Assembly (NCBI RefSeq): GCF_016735595.1
Contig: NZ_JAERRB010000001.1
Coordinates: 868,001 to 932,000 of the forward strand
Source of the DNA: Chryseolinea lacunae
GTDB lineage: Bacteria; Bacteroidota; Bacteroidia; Cytophagales; Cyclobacteriaceae
Direction of reading: 5' to 3'
Length of the DNA stretch: 64,000 nt
This document shows positions 42,699-51,708 of this stretch, in pieces. The notes beneath the pieces are model-generated. The model was not told where the DNA came from. It did not search any database and saw only the letters and a program-made list of their open reading frames with translations. Made by a program: the position numbers and the translations under genes. Within the stretch, counting starts at the first letter, position 1; the number at the start of each line of letters is the position of its first letter.

Positions 42699-43565
42699 AT
42701 GCAAAAATTTACGCTACTGGTTGGCAATGGCATCAACAACATTGAAAAGGACAACAGCTGGGAGAACCTGATCAAAGAAATCGGCCAGTTCTGCAAGATC
42801 GGTTTTGCCATTGACGACGAAAAGAAAAAACAGTTCCCGCTGCTCTACGAAGAAATTTTTCTGTCGTCGGCGCGCGACTGCAACATCCGCGAAAACGACC
42901 TGAAGAAATTTATTGCTGAGAAAGTCTCCGTCATCAAAAGCAATGTGCTGCACGACGCCATCCGCGCCCTGCCCATCGACGACATCATCACCACCAACTA
43001 CGAGTTTTCGCTGGAGGGCACTATGCCCGAAAAGAACGAAGGCATTGTGGGCGAAAAACTCTACAGCATCTTCCGCCACTACACCGTCGACAAAAAACGC
43101 GTGTGGCACATTCACGGCGACTGCCTCTATCCCAACTCCATCAACCTGGGGTTTGAACACTATGGCGGGCAGCTTCAGAACATCCGTAACTACGTGGCTA
43201 CAGGCACATCCTATGCCTCCAAAAAGGCGAGCCGTCTGCCGCTCATGAAACGCCTCGAAACCGGCCACCTCAACGGCGCATCGTGGATCGACCTTTTTTT
43301 CACCACCCACCTCCACATCATTGGCCTCACCTTTGGCTTTGTGGAAACCGATTTGTGGTGGCTGCTCACCTACCGGGCCCGCATGAAAATACGCGACAAA
43401 AAACTCGTGCAAAACCAGATCTCCTACTACATCCCCGAACGCTTCGCCGCCGCCAGCAAACACAAGCTCGACCTGTTCAAAGCCACCGACGTGAACGTAG
43501 TGGTGATCGCCAAAGACGATGAAGCCTATTACCGCCACATCTTTGAAAAGATAACCAACAGATAG
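42699..43565 (+). CDS. SIR2-like (SIR2_2) domain protein
   Basis: A 288-residue protein with a SIR2-type NAD-binding fold: LLVGNGINNIE (residues 7-16) forms the nucleotide loop, ITTNYEFSLE (about 97-106) the second signature, and VWHIHGD with H139 the position of the catalytic histidine. No zinc-binding cysteine set is seen, unlike protein deacetylases. In other bacteria such domains hydrolyse NAD in phage defence (Thoeris ThsA, Dsr, SIR2-pAgo), but no companion defence gene (TIR, HerA, pAgo) is next to it. Two C-terminal segments (ETDLWWLLTYRARMKI) look helical. The gene appears monocistronic. Confidence 0.85.
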   Translation: MQKFTLLVGNGINNIEKDNSWENLIKEIGQFCKIGFAIDDEKKKQFPLLYEEIFLSSARDCNIRENDLKKFIAEKVSVIKSNVLHDAIRALPIDDIITTNYEFSLEGTMPEKNEGIVGEKLYSIFRHYTVDKKRVWHIHGDCLYPNSINLGFEHYGGQLQNIRNYVATGTSYASKKASRLPLMKRLETGHLNGASWIDLFFTTHLHIIGLTFGFVETDLWWLLTYRARMKIRDKKLVQNQISYYIPERFAAASKHKLDLFKATDVNVVVIAKDDEAYYRHIFEKITNR

Positions 43566-43598
43566 TCTTCACCATACCTTTTCGTCGCCTGTTGACTC

Positions 43599-43628
43599 TT
43601 GCGCTAAACCTAACGTGGCCTACCTTTG
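43599..43628 (+). promoter_or_regulatory. Promoter of a small lipoprotein gene
   Basis: TTG (43599-43601) and TACCTTTG (43621-43628) are exactly 19 bases apart, a full match to TTG-N19-TAnnTTTG. A start site near 43635 gives a leader of about 25 bases before the ATG at 43660. Confidence 0.72.
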
Positions 43629-43659
43629 TTTCTATAAAACACTAAATCGTTATTCGCCC

Positions 43660-44118
43660 ATGCACCACCGCTTCGTCATTGCCCTTTTCATTGTTCTGTT
43701 TGCCGCCTGCCAGCCACGCAAAGAACAATCGTCAGAAACAACAGCAACACCCTCGCAGTCGGCGGTGCTTCAATCGGGATGTTATGCCTTTCACAAAGGC
43801 GGCTCCACCATTCAACTCGACCTGGAAGTGAACGGCGAAAGGGCCAGCGGACAACTGCTCTATTCGCTGGAAGAAAAAGACAAAAACACGGGCACCATTC
43901 ACGGCACAGCAAAAGGAAACACGCTCGATGTCTATTATGTATTTCTGTCGGAAGGAATAACCAGCACACGCGAAGTGATCTTCCAACTCACCGACAGCGC
44001 CCTGGTGGAAGGCATCGGCAACCATGAAGAACGAAACGACACTTCTTTTTATGCCGACAAATCGAAGGTGCGCTTCGAAAACAGCCAGGTGGTGTTAACG
44101 CCTTGCCCGAAGCCCTGA
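43660..44118 (+). CDS. Small lipoprotein of unknown function
   Basis: The start at 43660 gives 152 residues with a lipobox-type signal peptide (MHHRFVIALFIVLFAAC). The -7 box overlaps the first codons of a longer frame at 43615, which rules that start out. The mature protein begins with a Ser/Thr/Gln-rich spacer, then beta-type segments (STIQLDLEVNGERASGQLLY, GTIHGTAKGNTLDVYYVF, FENSQVVLTPC) resembling the fold of small lipocalin-like or META-type proteins. Function unknown. It ends at a strong terminator. Confidence 0.75.
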   Translation: MHHRFVIALFIVLFAACQPRKEQSSETTATPSQSAVLQSGCYAFHKGGSTIQLDLEVNGERASGQLLYSLEEKDKNTGTIHGTAKGNTLDVYYVFLSEGITSTREVIFQLTDSALVEGIGNHEERNDTSFYADKSKVRFENSQVVLTPCPKP

Positions 44119-44150
44119 GTTTTTCACAAGATCAACTTGGCCCATTAAGC

Positions 44151-44187
44151 AAGAAGGGTAAACGAGATGATCTCGTTTACCCTTCTT
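44151..44187. terminator. Bidirectional terminator with 17-bp stem
   Basis: A perfect 17-bp inverted repeat (44151-44167 with 44171-44187) around TGA lies between the lipoprotein gene and the convergent amidohydrolase. T-rich sequence flanks both sides only weakly. Confidence 0.78.
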
Positions 44188-44217
44188 CAAGTATACACTT
44201 TTTAAATTTCCTAAATC

Positions 44218-45795
44218 CTAAAGTCCAGGCTGTTTCAACACAAAGCCCGTGCGTTGTTTTTCATCGGCCACGATTTTGCGCACATCGCCAAGAAGTTTTT
44301 TAGCATCGTAGATGATGCCGTCTTTGATGGTATACTTCACGCCGCCCACGCGCACCACTTTGTTGTCGTCGGTGAGTTTGATGGCGCCGGTGCCATAGAG
44401 CACCTGCAGGTTCATGAGGGGGTTTTCGTCCACAATCACAAAGTCGGCAAGCTTGCCCACTTCCACAGAGCCGATCTCTTTGTCTTTGCCCAACGCCTGT
44501 GCACCATAGAGTGTGGCCGAACGAATTATTTCCAGGGGATGAAAGCCTGCTTCGCGCAGCAATTCAAGCTCACGGATGTAGGCAAAGCCATAGAGTTGAA
44601 AAATGAAGCCGGAGTCGGAGCCCGTGGTCACGCGACCTCCGCGGTTTTTATACTCGTTCACAAACGTCATCCACAGGCGGTAGTTCTCACGCCAGTTCAC
44701 TTCTTCTTCGGTGCCCCACGCGTGCCAGTAGGAGCCGTGCGAAATTTTACTGGGCTGATAGAACGTCCACAGCGACGGCAAGGTGTATTCTTCGTGCCAC
44801 TCGGCGCGGCGTGCACGTTGCAAGTCGCGGCTGGCTTCATAGATGTTGAACGTGGGGTCGAGCGTGAAGTCAAGGGCCAGCAGGTCGTTCATCACTTTGT
44901 TCCAATGTTCGGAATAGGGCGCAGCGGCTTGCTTCCACAGTTTGCCGGCTTCGGCAAAACGATGTTGTTCGTTCTGATAGTTATAGTCCAGCGGATAATC
45001 CTGTATGGTCCGGTTTTCAAACAGTGCTTCGGGCAAACCATACCAGTGTTCCATCGACGTGAGGCCGGCTTTGGCCGAGTTCACCACATTCCAGCGTGCC
45101 ACGTCCACTTGGGCATGGTGGCAGGCCGAGCGCAATCCAAGTTCTTTGTTTTTACGCAAGGCGGCGTCCATCACCGTGGGGCGCGCGCCAAAAAATTTGA
45201 TGCCGTCGGCGCCTTTGTTCTTGTTGTCAACAACCCACGCCACCGCTTGCTCGGGCGTGGTGATGGGTTCTTTGCTGCCTTGTCCAAACACTGTGTAGGC
45301 CAACAGGCGCGGGGCCGTGATGCGATTTTCGGCGCTCAGCTTCTTTTCGTCAAGCACCCAGTCGAGGCCATTGCCTGCCGAAGGGTCGCGCACGGTAGTG
45401 ATCCCGTGGCCCATCCAAAGCTTGAAGACATATTCGGCATCGGGCGCCTGCCCGCCACCAATGTGCCCGTGCATGTCGATGAAGCCGGGCATGAGATACA
45501 TACCTTCGGCATTCAGTTCTTTTCCGCCCGGCTCCAGTTTGGGACGACGATCGTTGCTGATCTCGACGCCCGGATAGCCCACGGTTTGGATAGACACAAT
45601 CTTGTTTTGCTTCACCACGATGTCGGTAGGGCCAATGGGAGGCGCACCGGTTCCATCGATGAGCATCACGCCACGGATGATGAGTTGGGGATAGGGGCCA
45701 TCGCCTTCTTTCTTCTCGGGTGCCTTCTTCACTTTTTCCTGCGCGAGGCCGGAGAAGCAAATCATGAAACAGAGCAAGGGTAAAAACTTCTTCAT
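44218..45795 (-). CDS. Exported amidohydrolase
   Basis: A 525-residue metal-dependent hydrolase with a signal peptide (MKKFLPLLCFMICFSGLA ending A-Q). The amidohydrolase TIM-barrel features are present: GFIDMHGHIGGG (paired metal-ligand His), SACHHAQVDVARW and GLTSMEHW (further ligands), and TTGSDSGF with the catalytic Asp. The composite domain closes with GSVEVGKLADFVIVDENP. Members in Bacteroidota include exported imidazolonepropionase-like and prolidase-like enzymes; the substrate cannot be read. It is probably periplasmic. Single gene, divergent from the DUF4403 gene. Confidence 0.88.
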   Translation of the reverse strand: MKKFLPLLCFMICFSGLAQEKVKKAPEKKEGDGPYPQLIIRGVMLIDGTGAPPIGPTDIVVKQNKIVSIQTVGYPGVEISNDRRPKLEPGGKELNAEGMYLMPGFIDMHGHIGGGQAPDAEYVFKLWMGHGITTVRDPSAGNGLDWVLDEKKLSAENRITAPRLLAYTVFGQGSKEPITTPEQAVAWVVDNKNKGADGIKFFGARPTVMDAALRKNKELGLRSACHHAQVDVARWNVVNSAKAGLTSMEHWYGLPEALFENRTIQDYPLDYNYQNEQHRFAEAGKLWKQAAAPYSEHWNKVMNDLLALDFTLDPTFNIYEASRDLQRARRAEWHEEYTLPSLWTFYQPSKISHGSYWHAWGTEEEVNWRENYRLWMTFVNEYKNRGGRVTTGSDSGFIFQLYGFAYIRELELLREAGFHPLEIIRSATLYGAQALGKDKEIGSVEVGKLADFVIVDENPLMNLQVLYGTGAIKLTDDNKVVRVGGVKYTIKDGIIYDAKKLLGDVRKIVADEKQRTGFVLKQPGL

Positions 45796-45833
45796 ATCTT
45801 ATCTGTTGATAACGTTGAAACTACACAACTTTA

Positions 45834-47264
45834 ATGGAAATGAAAATGAAGTTACCTGCCATTGGCATAATTTGTCTGCTGTCATTTGTTTTCTTTTCCC
45901 GTTGTGAGCGTGTGAAGCCCGAGCCTCCCAAACCAACGATGCTCGACACCACACTCACGCCGCCGCTATCAACAGTGGTCATCCCGGTCTATTATCATGT
46001 AGACAGCCTGGAGGCCATCATCAACAACAAAGTGAAAGGCACATTCCTGAAAAAGTGGATGGTGATGAATCCCAAAGGCGACAGCCTCTACCTCGAAATG
46101 TCGCGCACCGGTCACCTCGACATCGAATGGAACAAGAACGCACTCAGCTGCACCTTTCCGCTAAAGGTGTCGGCCAAGTTCATTAAACGCATCGCGGGCA
46201 TCAAAATCAAAAATGCACAAGCCGTGGAGATGGAAGTGGTGTTGCACATCGAAACCACCGTAGGCATTGGCAAAGACTGGAACCTGGCGCTCAATTCAAC
46301 CTTGGGACACATCACATGGGTGAAAGACCCTGTGCTGAAGGTGGGCATGGTGAAAGTGAACCTGCGCAAGAAAGTGGAAGAAGCCCTGAACCTCCACAAA
46401 GAACAACTCATCACCAAAATGGACGACGCCCTTCGCGACATGCTCAACACGCGCAAGATCATTGTCAAAATCTGGAACGACCTTCAAAAGCCCATCCGCA
46501 TCAACAAGAAAGGTCTTGAAGTGTCGCTCAAGCCTTATGCACGCGACTTGAAAGCACGCCTTGCGCAAGACGGCAAGTTCATTGTGCTCGACGTGGAACT
46601 GGAAGCCTCGGTGCAAACCATCCTGGAAGGAGACGACATACCCAAGTCGAACACAACCCTGCCGGCATATAAACCAAAGACATCGGAATCGGATAGCCTG
46701 AAAATTTTCGTATGGGCCAACCTGCCCTTTTCAAAAGCCAACCAGTTGCTGGAGAAAGAACTGAAGGGAAAGGCCATTGCGGCCGAAGGCTACTCGGCCA
46801 CCCTGAAAGACATCACCACCTACGGAACCGACGACGGGCTGGCCGTGAAAGTGCGGGTAAAAGGCGACATCACGGGCGACGTGTATCTGCGCGGCACTCC
46901 TTATTATGATACAACGCGGGCCGTCTTTACCTTGAAAGACTTCCGTTTCGATGTGGATTCCGAAAACGCACTGATCAACACCGCCGACTGGATGCTGCAC
47001 GACAATGCCCTGGGGTTTGTGCAGGAAAAACTGGTGGTTGATATGCAGCCGCTTATTGACCGGTTACCCGAATTGATTGAAAACGGCATCGAAAAAGGAA
47101 AATCGGGCAACAAAATCAATGTCTATGTTGAACGCCTGCAGTTAACGCCCCAGCAAATCCTGATCACCCGTGATAATATTCAGATCATTTTGAAGGCCAC
47201 CGGCAAAGCTTCCATAGGTCTGGAGAAAAAGGTGTTTGCGGGCAAAAAGCGTAAAAAGGCATAA
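45834..47264 (+). CDS. DUF4403-family exported protein
   Basis: A 476-residue protein with a signal/lipoprotein-type N-terminus (MKLPAIGIICLLSFVFFSRC, cysteine at about 24), so it is probably an envelope lipoprotein. The body matches DUF4403: PPLSTVVIPVYYHVDSLEAI, LEMSRTGHLDIEWNKNALSC, RLAQDGKFIVLDVELEASVQ and IFVWANLPFSKANQLL. DUF4403 is a TULIP-like, lipid-binding-type family of unknown function. It ends basic (KKVFAGKKRKKA). It diverges from the amidohydrolase with 38 bp between starts. Confidence 0.85.
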   Translation: MEMKMKLPAIGIICLLSFVFFSRCERVKPEPPKPTMLDTTLTPPLSTVVIPVYYHVDSLEAIINNKVKGTFLKKWMVMNPKGDSLYLEMSRTGHLDIEWNKNALSCTFPLKVSAKFIKRIAGIKIKNAQAVEMEVVLHIETTVGIGKDWNLALNSTLGHITWVKDPVLKVGMVKVNLRKKVEEALNLHKEQLITKMDDALRDMLNTRKIIVKIWNDLQKPIRINKKGLEVSLKPYARDLKARLAQDGKFIVLDVELEASVQTILEGDDIPKSNTTLPAYKPKTSESDSLKIFVWANLPFSKANQLLEKELKGKAIAAEGYSATLKDITTYGTDDGLAVKVRVKGDITGDVYLRGTPYYDTTRAVFTLKDFRFDVDSENALINTADWMLHDNALGFVQEKLVVDMQPLIDRLPELIENGIEKGKSGNKINVYVERLQLTPQQILITRDNIQIILKATGKASIGLEKKVFAGKKRKKA

Positions 47265-47583
47265 TTTCGATTGCACCCGTTTTCAAACACAACATTTTAT
47301 TTGCTTTCGCATAACGCTTCCGTAATGCACTTTTTCTTGTTCAAGTTTCTGTAAATCAAAACGTTGTATACAATTTTAGAACATCTCCACGCGGTGTGTG
47401 GCCCGAAATAAACCACAAGCATATCGAACCTTTTCCCCAATAAGTTTCTGCAAGGCTCCACTTTTTAAAAATTTTATAATTTTTCACCGATTTCAGTTAG
47501 AATCTCACCCTACCTAAAACGTTTCCGTGAATTTTTTTTCAAAAGTGGGTCATTTTTTACCCTATAAGTGAAATCTTTAACCA

Positions 47584-47595
47584 GTTATTAATAAC
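47584..47595. promoter_or_regulatory. Palindrome in the amt upstream region
   Basis: The 374-bp gap 47265-47638 is AT-rich and without coding signs. It contains GTTATTAATAAC, a perfect 12-bp palindrome whose centre lies about 50 bases before the amt ATG, flanked by CCA and AACCA. The position suits an operator. No clear sigma-54 site (GG-N10-GC) or TAnnTTTG box was found. Confidence 0.4.
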
Positions 47596-47638
47596 AACCA
47601 GTAAATTTTTACCCCTATATCCTAAAAACTACAAGCAA

Positions 47639-48988
47639 ATGAAAAAATCAATCGTCTTTCTCGTCCTGCTGATTGCGATAAGCATTCTGGCAGTCTTTAT
47701 GCCGGGCGTTCCAACAACCATCAATACCGAAGGCATGAATTCGGGTGATGTGGCCTGGATGCTGGCGGCTTCCGCCATGGTATTGCTCATGACACCCGGC
47801 CTGGCTTACTTCTATGGCGGGATGATTGACACCAAAAACATTATCACCACCATGCTCCAGAGCTTCATCGCCATGGGCGTGATCTCGGTGCTGTGGATCG
47901 TTGTAGGTTTCAGCATTGCCTTCGGCACAGACGTTTCGGGCCTCGGCCTGATTGGTGACCCCACAACCTACTTCATGTTCAACAATGTGCTGGATGCTCC
48001 GCTCTGGGGAACCATTCCCCTGGTGTTGTTTGCCTTCTTCCAATTGAAATTCGCCATCATCACCCCCGCACTCATCACGGGAACATTCGCAGAACGTATC
48101 CGCTTCAAGTCTTACATCCTTTTCCTGGTGTTGTTCTCCTTGTTCATCTACGCTCCCCTGGCACACTGGACATGGCATGCCGACGGCTTCCTCTTTAAAA
48201 TGGGTGTGCTTGACTTTGCCGGCGGAACCGTAGTGCACATGTCGGCTGGTTTTGCTGCCTTGGCCGCTTCGATCTACCTGAGATCAAAAGGTGAAACAAA
48301 AGCTCCTATTTCTCCTGCAAACATTCCTTTCGTATTGCTTGGCACAGGCTTGCTGTGGTTCGGCTGGTTCGGTTTCAACGCCGGTAGCGCCTTGACTGCT
48401 GGTGCCCTTGCTGCTTCTGCTTTTGCTACAACCAACACGGCTTCGGCTGCTGCCGGTCTTGCCTGGATCTTGTTCGATGTGGCCCGTGGCAAGAAACCTT
48501 CTGCCCTTGGCTTCTGTATCGGTGCCGTGGTAGGTCTCGTGGCCATCACACCCGCTGCTGGTTTCGTGACGATCCCTTCGAGCTTGTTCATTGGAACTTT
48601 CGCGGCCATCATCTCTAACGTGGTGGTGCATTGGAAACAGAAAACTTCTTTGGAAGATACACTCGATGTGTTCCCTTGCCACGGTGTGGGTGGAGCAGTA
48701 GGTATGGTGATGACCGGTTTGCTGGCCAACGTGGCGGTGAATCCCCTCAACACCACCGGCAACGGTTTGTTCTTCGGCGAAACTCACCTGTTCGTAGTGC
48801 ACATGATCGCCCTGGTGATTGTGGTAGGCTACACGTTCGTAGGATCGATGATCCTGTTGAAACTGACCGACCTCATCTCGCCTTTGAAAGTGTCTGCAGA
48901 AGAAAAGAAACTGGGTTCCGATTTCAGCCAGCACGGCGAAAATCTTTACCCTGCCGACTTCAGCACACTGAAAGAAGAAATGGCCTGA
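47639..48988 (+). CDS. amt: Ammonium transporter (Amt family)
   Basis: A 449-residue channel with about eleven transmembrane helices and a hydrophobic N-terminal segment that may be cleaved. The twin histidines of the conduction pore are in VVHMSAGFAALAAS and CHGVGGAVGMV, and the GTGLLWFGWFGFNAGS and ARGKKPS segments are family hallmarks. It imports ammonium through the inner membrane. No glnB/glnK lies beside it, but a barrel protein and type II glutamine synthetase follow on the same strand, forming a nitrogen-uptake block. Confidence 0.95.
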   Translation: MKKSIVFLVLLIAISILAVFMPGVPTTINTEGMNSGDVAWMLAASAMVLLMTPGLAYFYGGMIDTKNIITTMLQSFIAMGVISVLWIVVGFSIAFGTDVSGLGLIGDPTTYFMFNNVLDAPLWGTIPLVLFAFFQLKFAIITPALITGTFAERIRFKSYILFLVLFSLFIYAPLAHWTWHADGFLFKMGVLDFAGGTVVHMSAGFAALAASIYLRSKGETKAPISPANIPFVLLGTGLLWFGWFGFNAGSALTAGALAASAFATTNTASAAAGLAWILFDVARGKKPSALGFCIGAVVGLVAITPAAGFVTIPSSLFIGTFAAIISNVVVHWKQKTSLEDTLDVFPCHGVGGAVGMVMTGLLANVAVNPLNTTGNGLFFGETHLFVVHMIALVIVVGYTFVGSMILLKLTDLISPLKVSAEEKKLGSDFSQHGENLYPADFSTLKEEMA

Positions 48989-48995
48989 TAAAAAG

Positions 48996-49026
48996 AAACC
49001 GTCCCGATGAATTGTCGGGACGGTTT
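48996..49026 (+). terminator. Terminator after amt
   Basis: A perfect 12-bp stem (48996-49007 with 49015-49026) has a 7-base loop and an AT-rich tail. It separates amt from the downstream barrel gene, so those genes probably have their own promoter. Confidence 0.8.
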
Positions 49027-49045
49027 ATAAAAATAACTCATACGA

Positions 49046-49100
49046 CCTAACCTAAACCTAAGCCTTATCCCTAAATCCAATCCCTCAACCCTAACCCCCA
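49046..49100. repeat. CCTAA-rich degenerate repeat with G-quadruplex potential on the minus strand
   Basis: About ten imperfect copies of CCTAA/CCCTAA occur in 55 bases. From 49069 to 49099 four C-runs (CCC-N10-CCC-N4-CCC-N3-CCCCC) give a G-quadruplex-type pattern on the minus strand. The remaining gap to 49326 holds a short hairpin GGAGT...ACTCC (about 49262-49278) and nothing else I can name. Confidence 0.6.
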
Positions 49101-49326
49101 ACGTATGACGGTGTTTACAACATTCACACACAGTTCTTAAACAAAACAGGCTGTAATTTTTTCAGGAGTGCTTTGCCTGAAAAATATGAAGCAGCCAATG
49201 AACCGGGCGATTACTATTAGCCTATTGATCGCTCACCAAAGGTTCACTAAAGCATCCCAAAGGGAGTGTGAGATACTCCCCAGGGATTACTCTAGCTTAT
49301 TGTTTACTAAAACACACAACAAAATT

Positions 49327-50496
49327 ATGAAATTTCAAAATCTGAGACTTCTCTTTACCGTGGCTTTTTTAGGATCTGTCTTCGCGGTTTCCGCACAGGA
49401 CTCGACCAAAACTTTTACGCTATCGGGATCGATCGATACATATTACCGCACGTCATTCAAAACCAAAAATCCCTTTGCCGAATCCTATAGCGGTGGCTTA
49501 ACACCCTATGCTTCGTCTACCTCGTTTGCCGATCTCAAAGGTTTCTCTTTGGGTATGGTAAACCTGGTGGCGGCATACCAAGGTGAGAAAGCCGGATTCG
49601 TGGCCGACGTTGTATTCGGTCCCCGTGGTAAAGCAGCCGTGTTCGGCACAAAATCCGGACAGGCCATTATCAATCAGATGTACGCATACCTGAAGTTGGG
49701 CAAGTCAGTAACCCTGAACTTAGGTCAGTTCAATACCTTCCTCGGGTATGAAGTGATTTCTCCCACCATCAACTTCAACTACTCTACTTCTTATCTGTTC
49801 TCATGGGGTCCCTTCAATCACACGGGCTTGCGTGCAGACTTTGACTTTGGCAACGGCTTCATCGGTAAACTTGCCGTGATGAACCCTACCGACATCGTTG
49901 AATTTAACCCGGTCAACACCTACACACTCGGCTTGCAATTGGGCAAGACCTCCGATGCGGGTGGCATCTGGTTCAACTTCCTCTATGGCGATCAGGATGG
50001 CAAATTGAAAGTGGAAGAATTCCCCGGTGCTGACGGCGACCTTACGTCTGCAGGCAAACTGTTTCAGGCCGACCTTACTACCGGCTGGAACCTGAGCGAT
50101 GCATTCTACCTCGGCTTCAACACCTCGTATCAAACAACAGCTTCGGGTGAACGCTTTGTGACCCCCACACAAATCCAGGACATCGGCGGCGACGGCAGCT
50201 CGTTCTTTGGCGTGGCCATCTATCCGAAAGTTACCCTTTCCGAAAGCTTTGCACTCGGTTTGAGAGCAGAACAGTTCATGGTGAAAAACGGTCACCTCGG
50301 CATCTTTGGACTGGACGACAACGGCGACGGCAGTGTGACCGAAGTTACCCTCTCTGGAAACTACAAGGTGGGAGGCCTCACATTGATCCCCGAATTCAGA
50401 ATCGACAAAACCAGCGAAGATTCGTTCTTCGACAAAAACGGCGATCCCAAAACCCTGATGTCATCGTTCACGATGGCCGCAGTCTACAAATTCTAA
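49327..50496 (+). CDS. Outer-membrane beta-barrel porin-like protein
   Basis: The start at 49327 gives 389 residues with signal peptide MKFQNLRLLFTVAFLGSVFA (cleavage after S-A-Q); a longer in-frame start lacks it. The protein is a barrel throughout (FTLSGSIDTYYRTSFKTKNP, KSVTLNLGQFNTFLGYEVI, FALGLRAEQFMV) and ends SSFTMAAVYKF, a classic outer-membrane C-terminal strand. It resembles the BBP2-type porin family. Placed between amt and glutamine synthetase, it probably lets nitrogen compounds cross the outer membrane (inference). Confidence 0.88.
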   Translation: MKFQNLRLLFTVAFLGSVFAVSAQDSTKTFTLSGSIDTYYRTSFKTKNPFAESYSGGLTPYASSTSFADLKGFSLGMVNLVAAYQGEKAGFVADVVFGPRGKAAVFGTKSGQAIINQMYAYLKLGKSVTLNLGQFNTFLGYEVISPTINFNYSTSYLFSWGPFNHTGLRADFDFGNGFIGKLAVMNPTDIVEFNPVNTYTLGLQLGKTSDAGGIWFNFLYGDQDGKLKVEEFPGADGDLTSAGKLFQADLTTGWNLSDAFYLGFNTSYQTTASGERFVTPTQIQDIGGDGSSFFGVAIYPKVTLSESFALGLRAEQFMVKNGHLGIFGLDDNGDGSVTEVTLSGNYKVGGLTLIPEFRIDKTSEDSFFDKNGDPKTLMSSFTMAAVYKF

Positions 50497-50527
50497 GCAT
50501 AACATAACTTTTAACCATACTACCTCT

Positions 50528-51562
50528 ATGTCAAAAACTAAACTTGAATACATCTGGCTCGATGGATACAAGCCCACTCAGAGCCTGCGGAGCAAAACCA
50601 AAATCGTAAGAAACTTCGATGGCACCCTGGATGGTTGTCCCGGATGGTCTTTCGACGGAAGTTCCACAGAACAAGCTGACGGACATTCTTCCGACTGCCT
50701 GTTGCAACCGGTGGCCCTCTTTCCGGACCCCGCGCGCAAAAATGCATTCCTCGTTATGTGCGAGGTGCTGAGCCCCGATGGCACGCCCCACGCGTCCAAC
50801 GGTAGGGCCACTATCGAAGACGATGACAATGATTTCTGGTTTGGTTTTGAACAAGAGTATTTTCTGTGGAATCCCGAAACAGACAAGCCGGTAGGTTTTC
50901 CTTCCAGCGGATATCCCGGTCCTCAAGGTCCCTACTATTGCTCGGTGGGCGCGAAGAATGCCTTCGGCCGCGAGATTGTAGAAGAGCATCTTGACTATTG
51001 CCTGGAAGCGGGCATCAACGTGGAAGGTATCAACTCCGAAGTGGCCACCGGCCAGTGGGAGTTCCAGATCTTCGCGAAAGGTGCCAAGGCCGCCGGCGAT
51101 CAGGTTTGGGTAGCACGCTACTTGCTGGAGCGCACCGCCGAGAAATACGGTGTGGCCATCAACTGGCACTGCAAGCCGCTGGGTGCCACCGACTGGAACG
51201 GTTCGGGCATGCACGCAAACTTCTCGAACGAACTGTTGAGAACAGCCGGTTCGAAAGACGTGTACGACACCGTGTGCCAGGCGTTTGCCCCACTGGTAAA
51301 AGAACACATCGCCGTCTACGGCGCTGACAATCACCTGCGCCTCACCGGCAAACACGAAACACAATCCATCGACAAGTTCTCGTATGGTGTGTCGGATCGT
51401 GGCGCATCTATCCGCATTCCCATCGCCACCGTAGAGAACAACTGGAAGGGCTGGCTCGAAGACCGCCGACCTAACTCAGCGGCCGATCCCTACAAGGTAG
51501 CGGCGCGGATCATCAAGACCGTTAAAACTGTTCCCGAATACGCCACGGCGAACGGACACTAA
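50528..51562 (+). CDS. glnII: Glutamine synthetase, type II (eukaryote-like)
   Basis: A 344-residue enzyme much shorter than GSI and GSIII. The beta-grasp domain contains PGWSFDGSSTEQADG, the catalytic domain WFGFEQEYFLW (metal-ligand Glu), GINVEGINSEVATGQWEFQI, NWHCKPLGATDWNGSGMHAN and RIPIATVENNWKGWLEDRRP, the GSII signature set. It condenses ammonium and glutamate with ATP in the cytoplasm. It lies 31 bp after the barrel gene on the same strand and ends at a terminator. GSII lacks the adenylylation loop of GSI, so control is probably transcriptional. Confidence 0.94.
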   Translation: MSKTKLEYIWLDGYKPTQSLRSKTKIVRNFDGTLDGCPGWSFDGSSTEQADGHSSDCLLQPVALFPDPARKNAFLVMCEVLSPDGTPHASNGRATIEDDDNDFWFGFEQEYFLWNPETDKPVGFPSSGYPGPQGPYYCSVGAKNAFGREIVEEHLDYCLEAGINVEGINSEVATGQWEFQIFAKGAKAAGDQVWVARYLLERTAEKYGVAINWHCKPLGATDWNGSGMHANFSNELLRTAGSKDVYDTVCQAFAPLVKEHIAVYGADNHLRLTGKHETQSIDKFSYGVSDRGASIRIPIATVENNWKGWLEDRRPNSAADPYKVAARIIKTVKTVPEYATANGH

Positions 51563-51597
51563 TATTAAAAATTTTTAGGGCGTCTGGTTGTAGTTTG

Positions 51598-51629
51598 AAG
51601 TCGGGTAGAAATGCCCGGCTTCTTTTTTT
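51598..51629 (+). terminator. Terminator after glutamine synthetase
   Basis: AAGTCGGG (51598-51605) pairs with CCCGGCTT (51614-51621), with one G-T pair, and is followed by seven T residues. Confidence 0.82.
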
Positions 51630-51708
51630 ATATCTCGTTCCCAGAAACTTGAATGTGTTGTAAACTTCTTTTTACTTTGAACAATTGTTACGATAACATC
51701 ACCCAAAC

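Noticed and set aside
42699-43565. Thoeris or other named multi-gene defence system
   Set aside because: Only the SIR2-like protein is present; no TIR, HerA, Argonaute, SMC-like or reverse transcriptase gene lies alongside.
44254-45783. 509-codon plus-strand frame antisense to the amidohydrolase
   Set aside because: It is the antisense shadow of a well-supported gene with signal peptide and catalytic motifs.
47265-47638. Sigma-54 promoter before amt
   Set aside because: No GG-N10-GC element with correct spacing was found on reading the gap.
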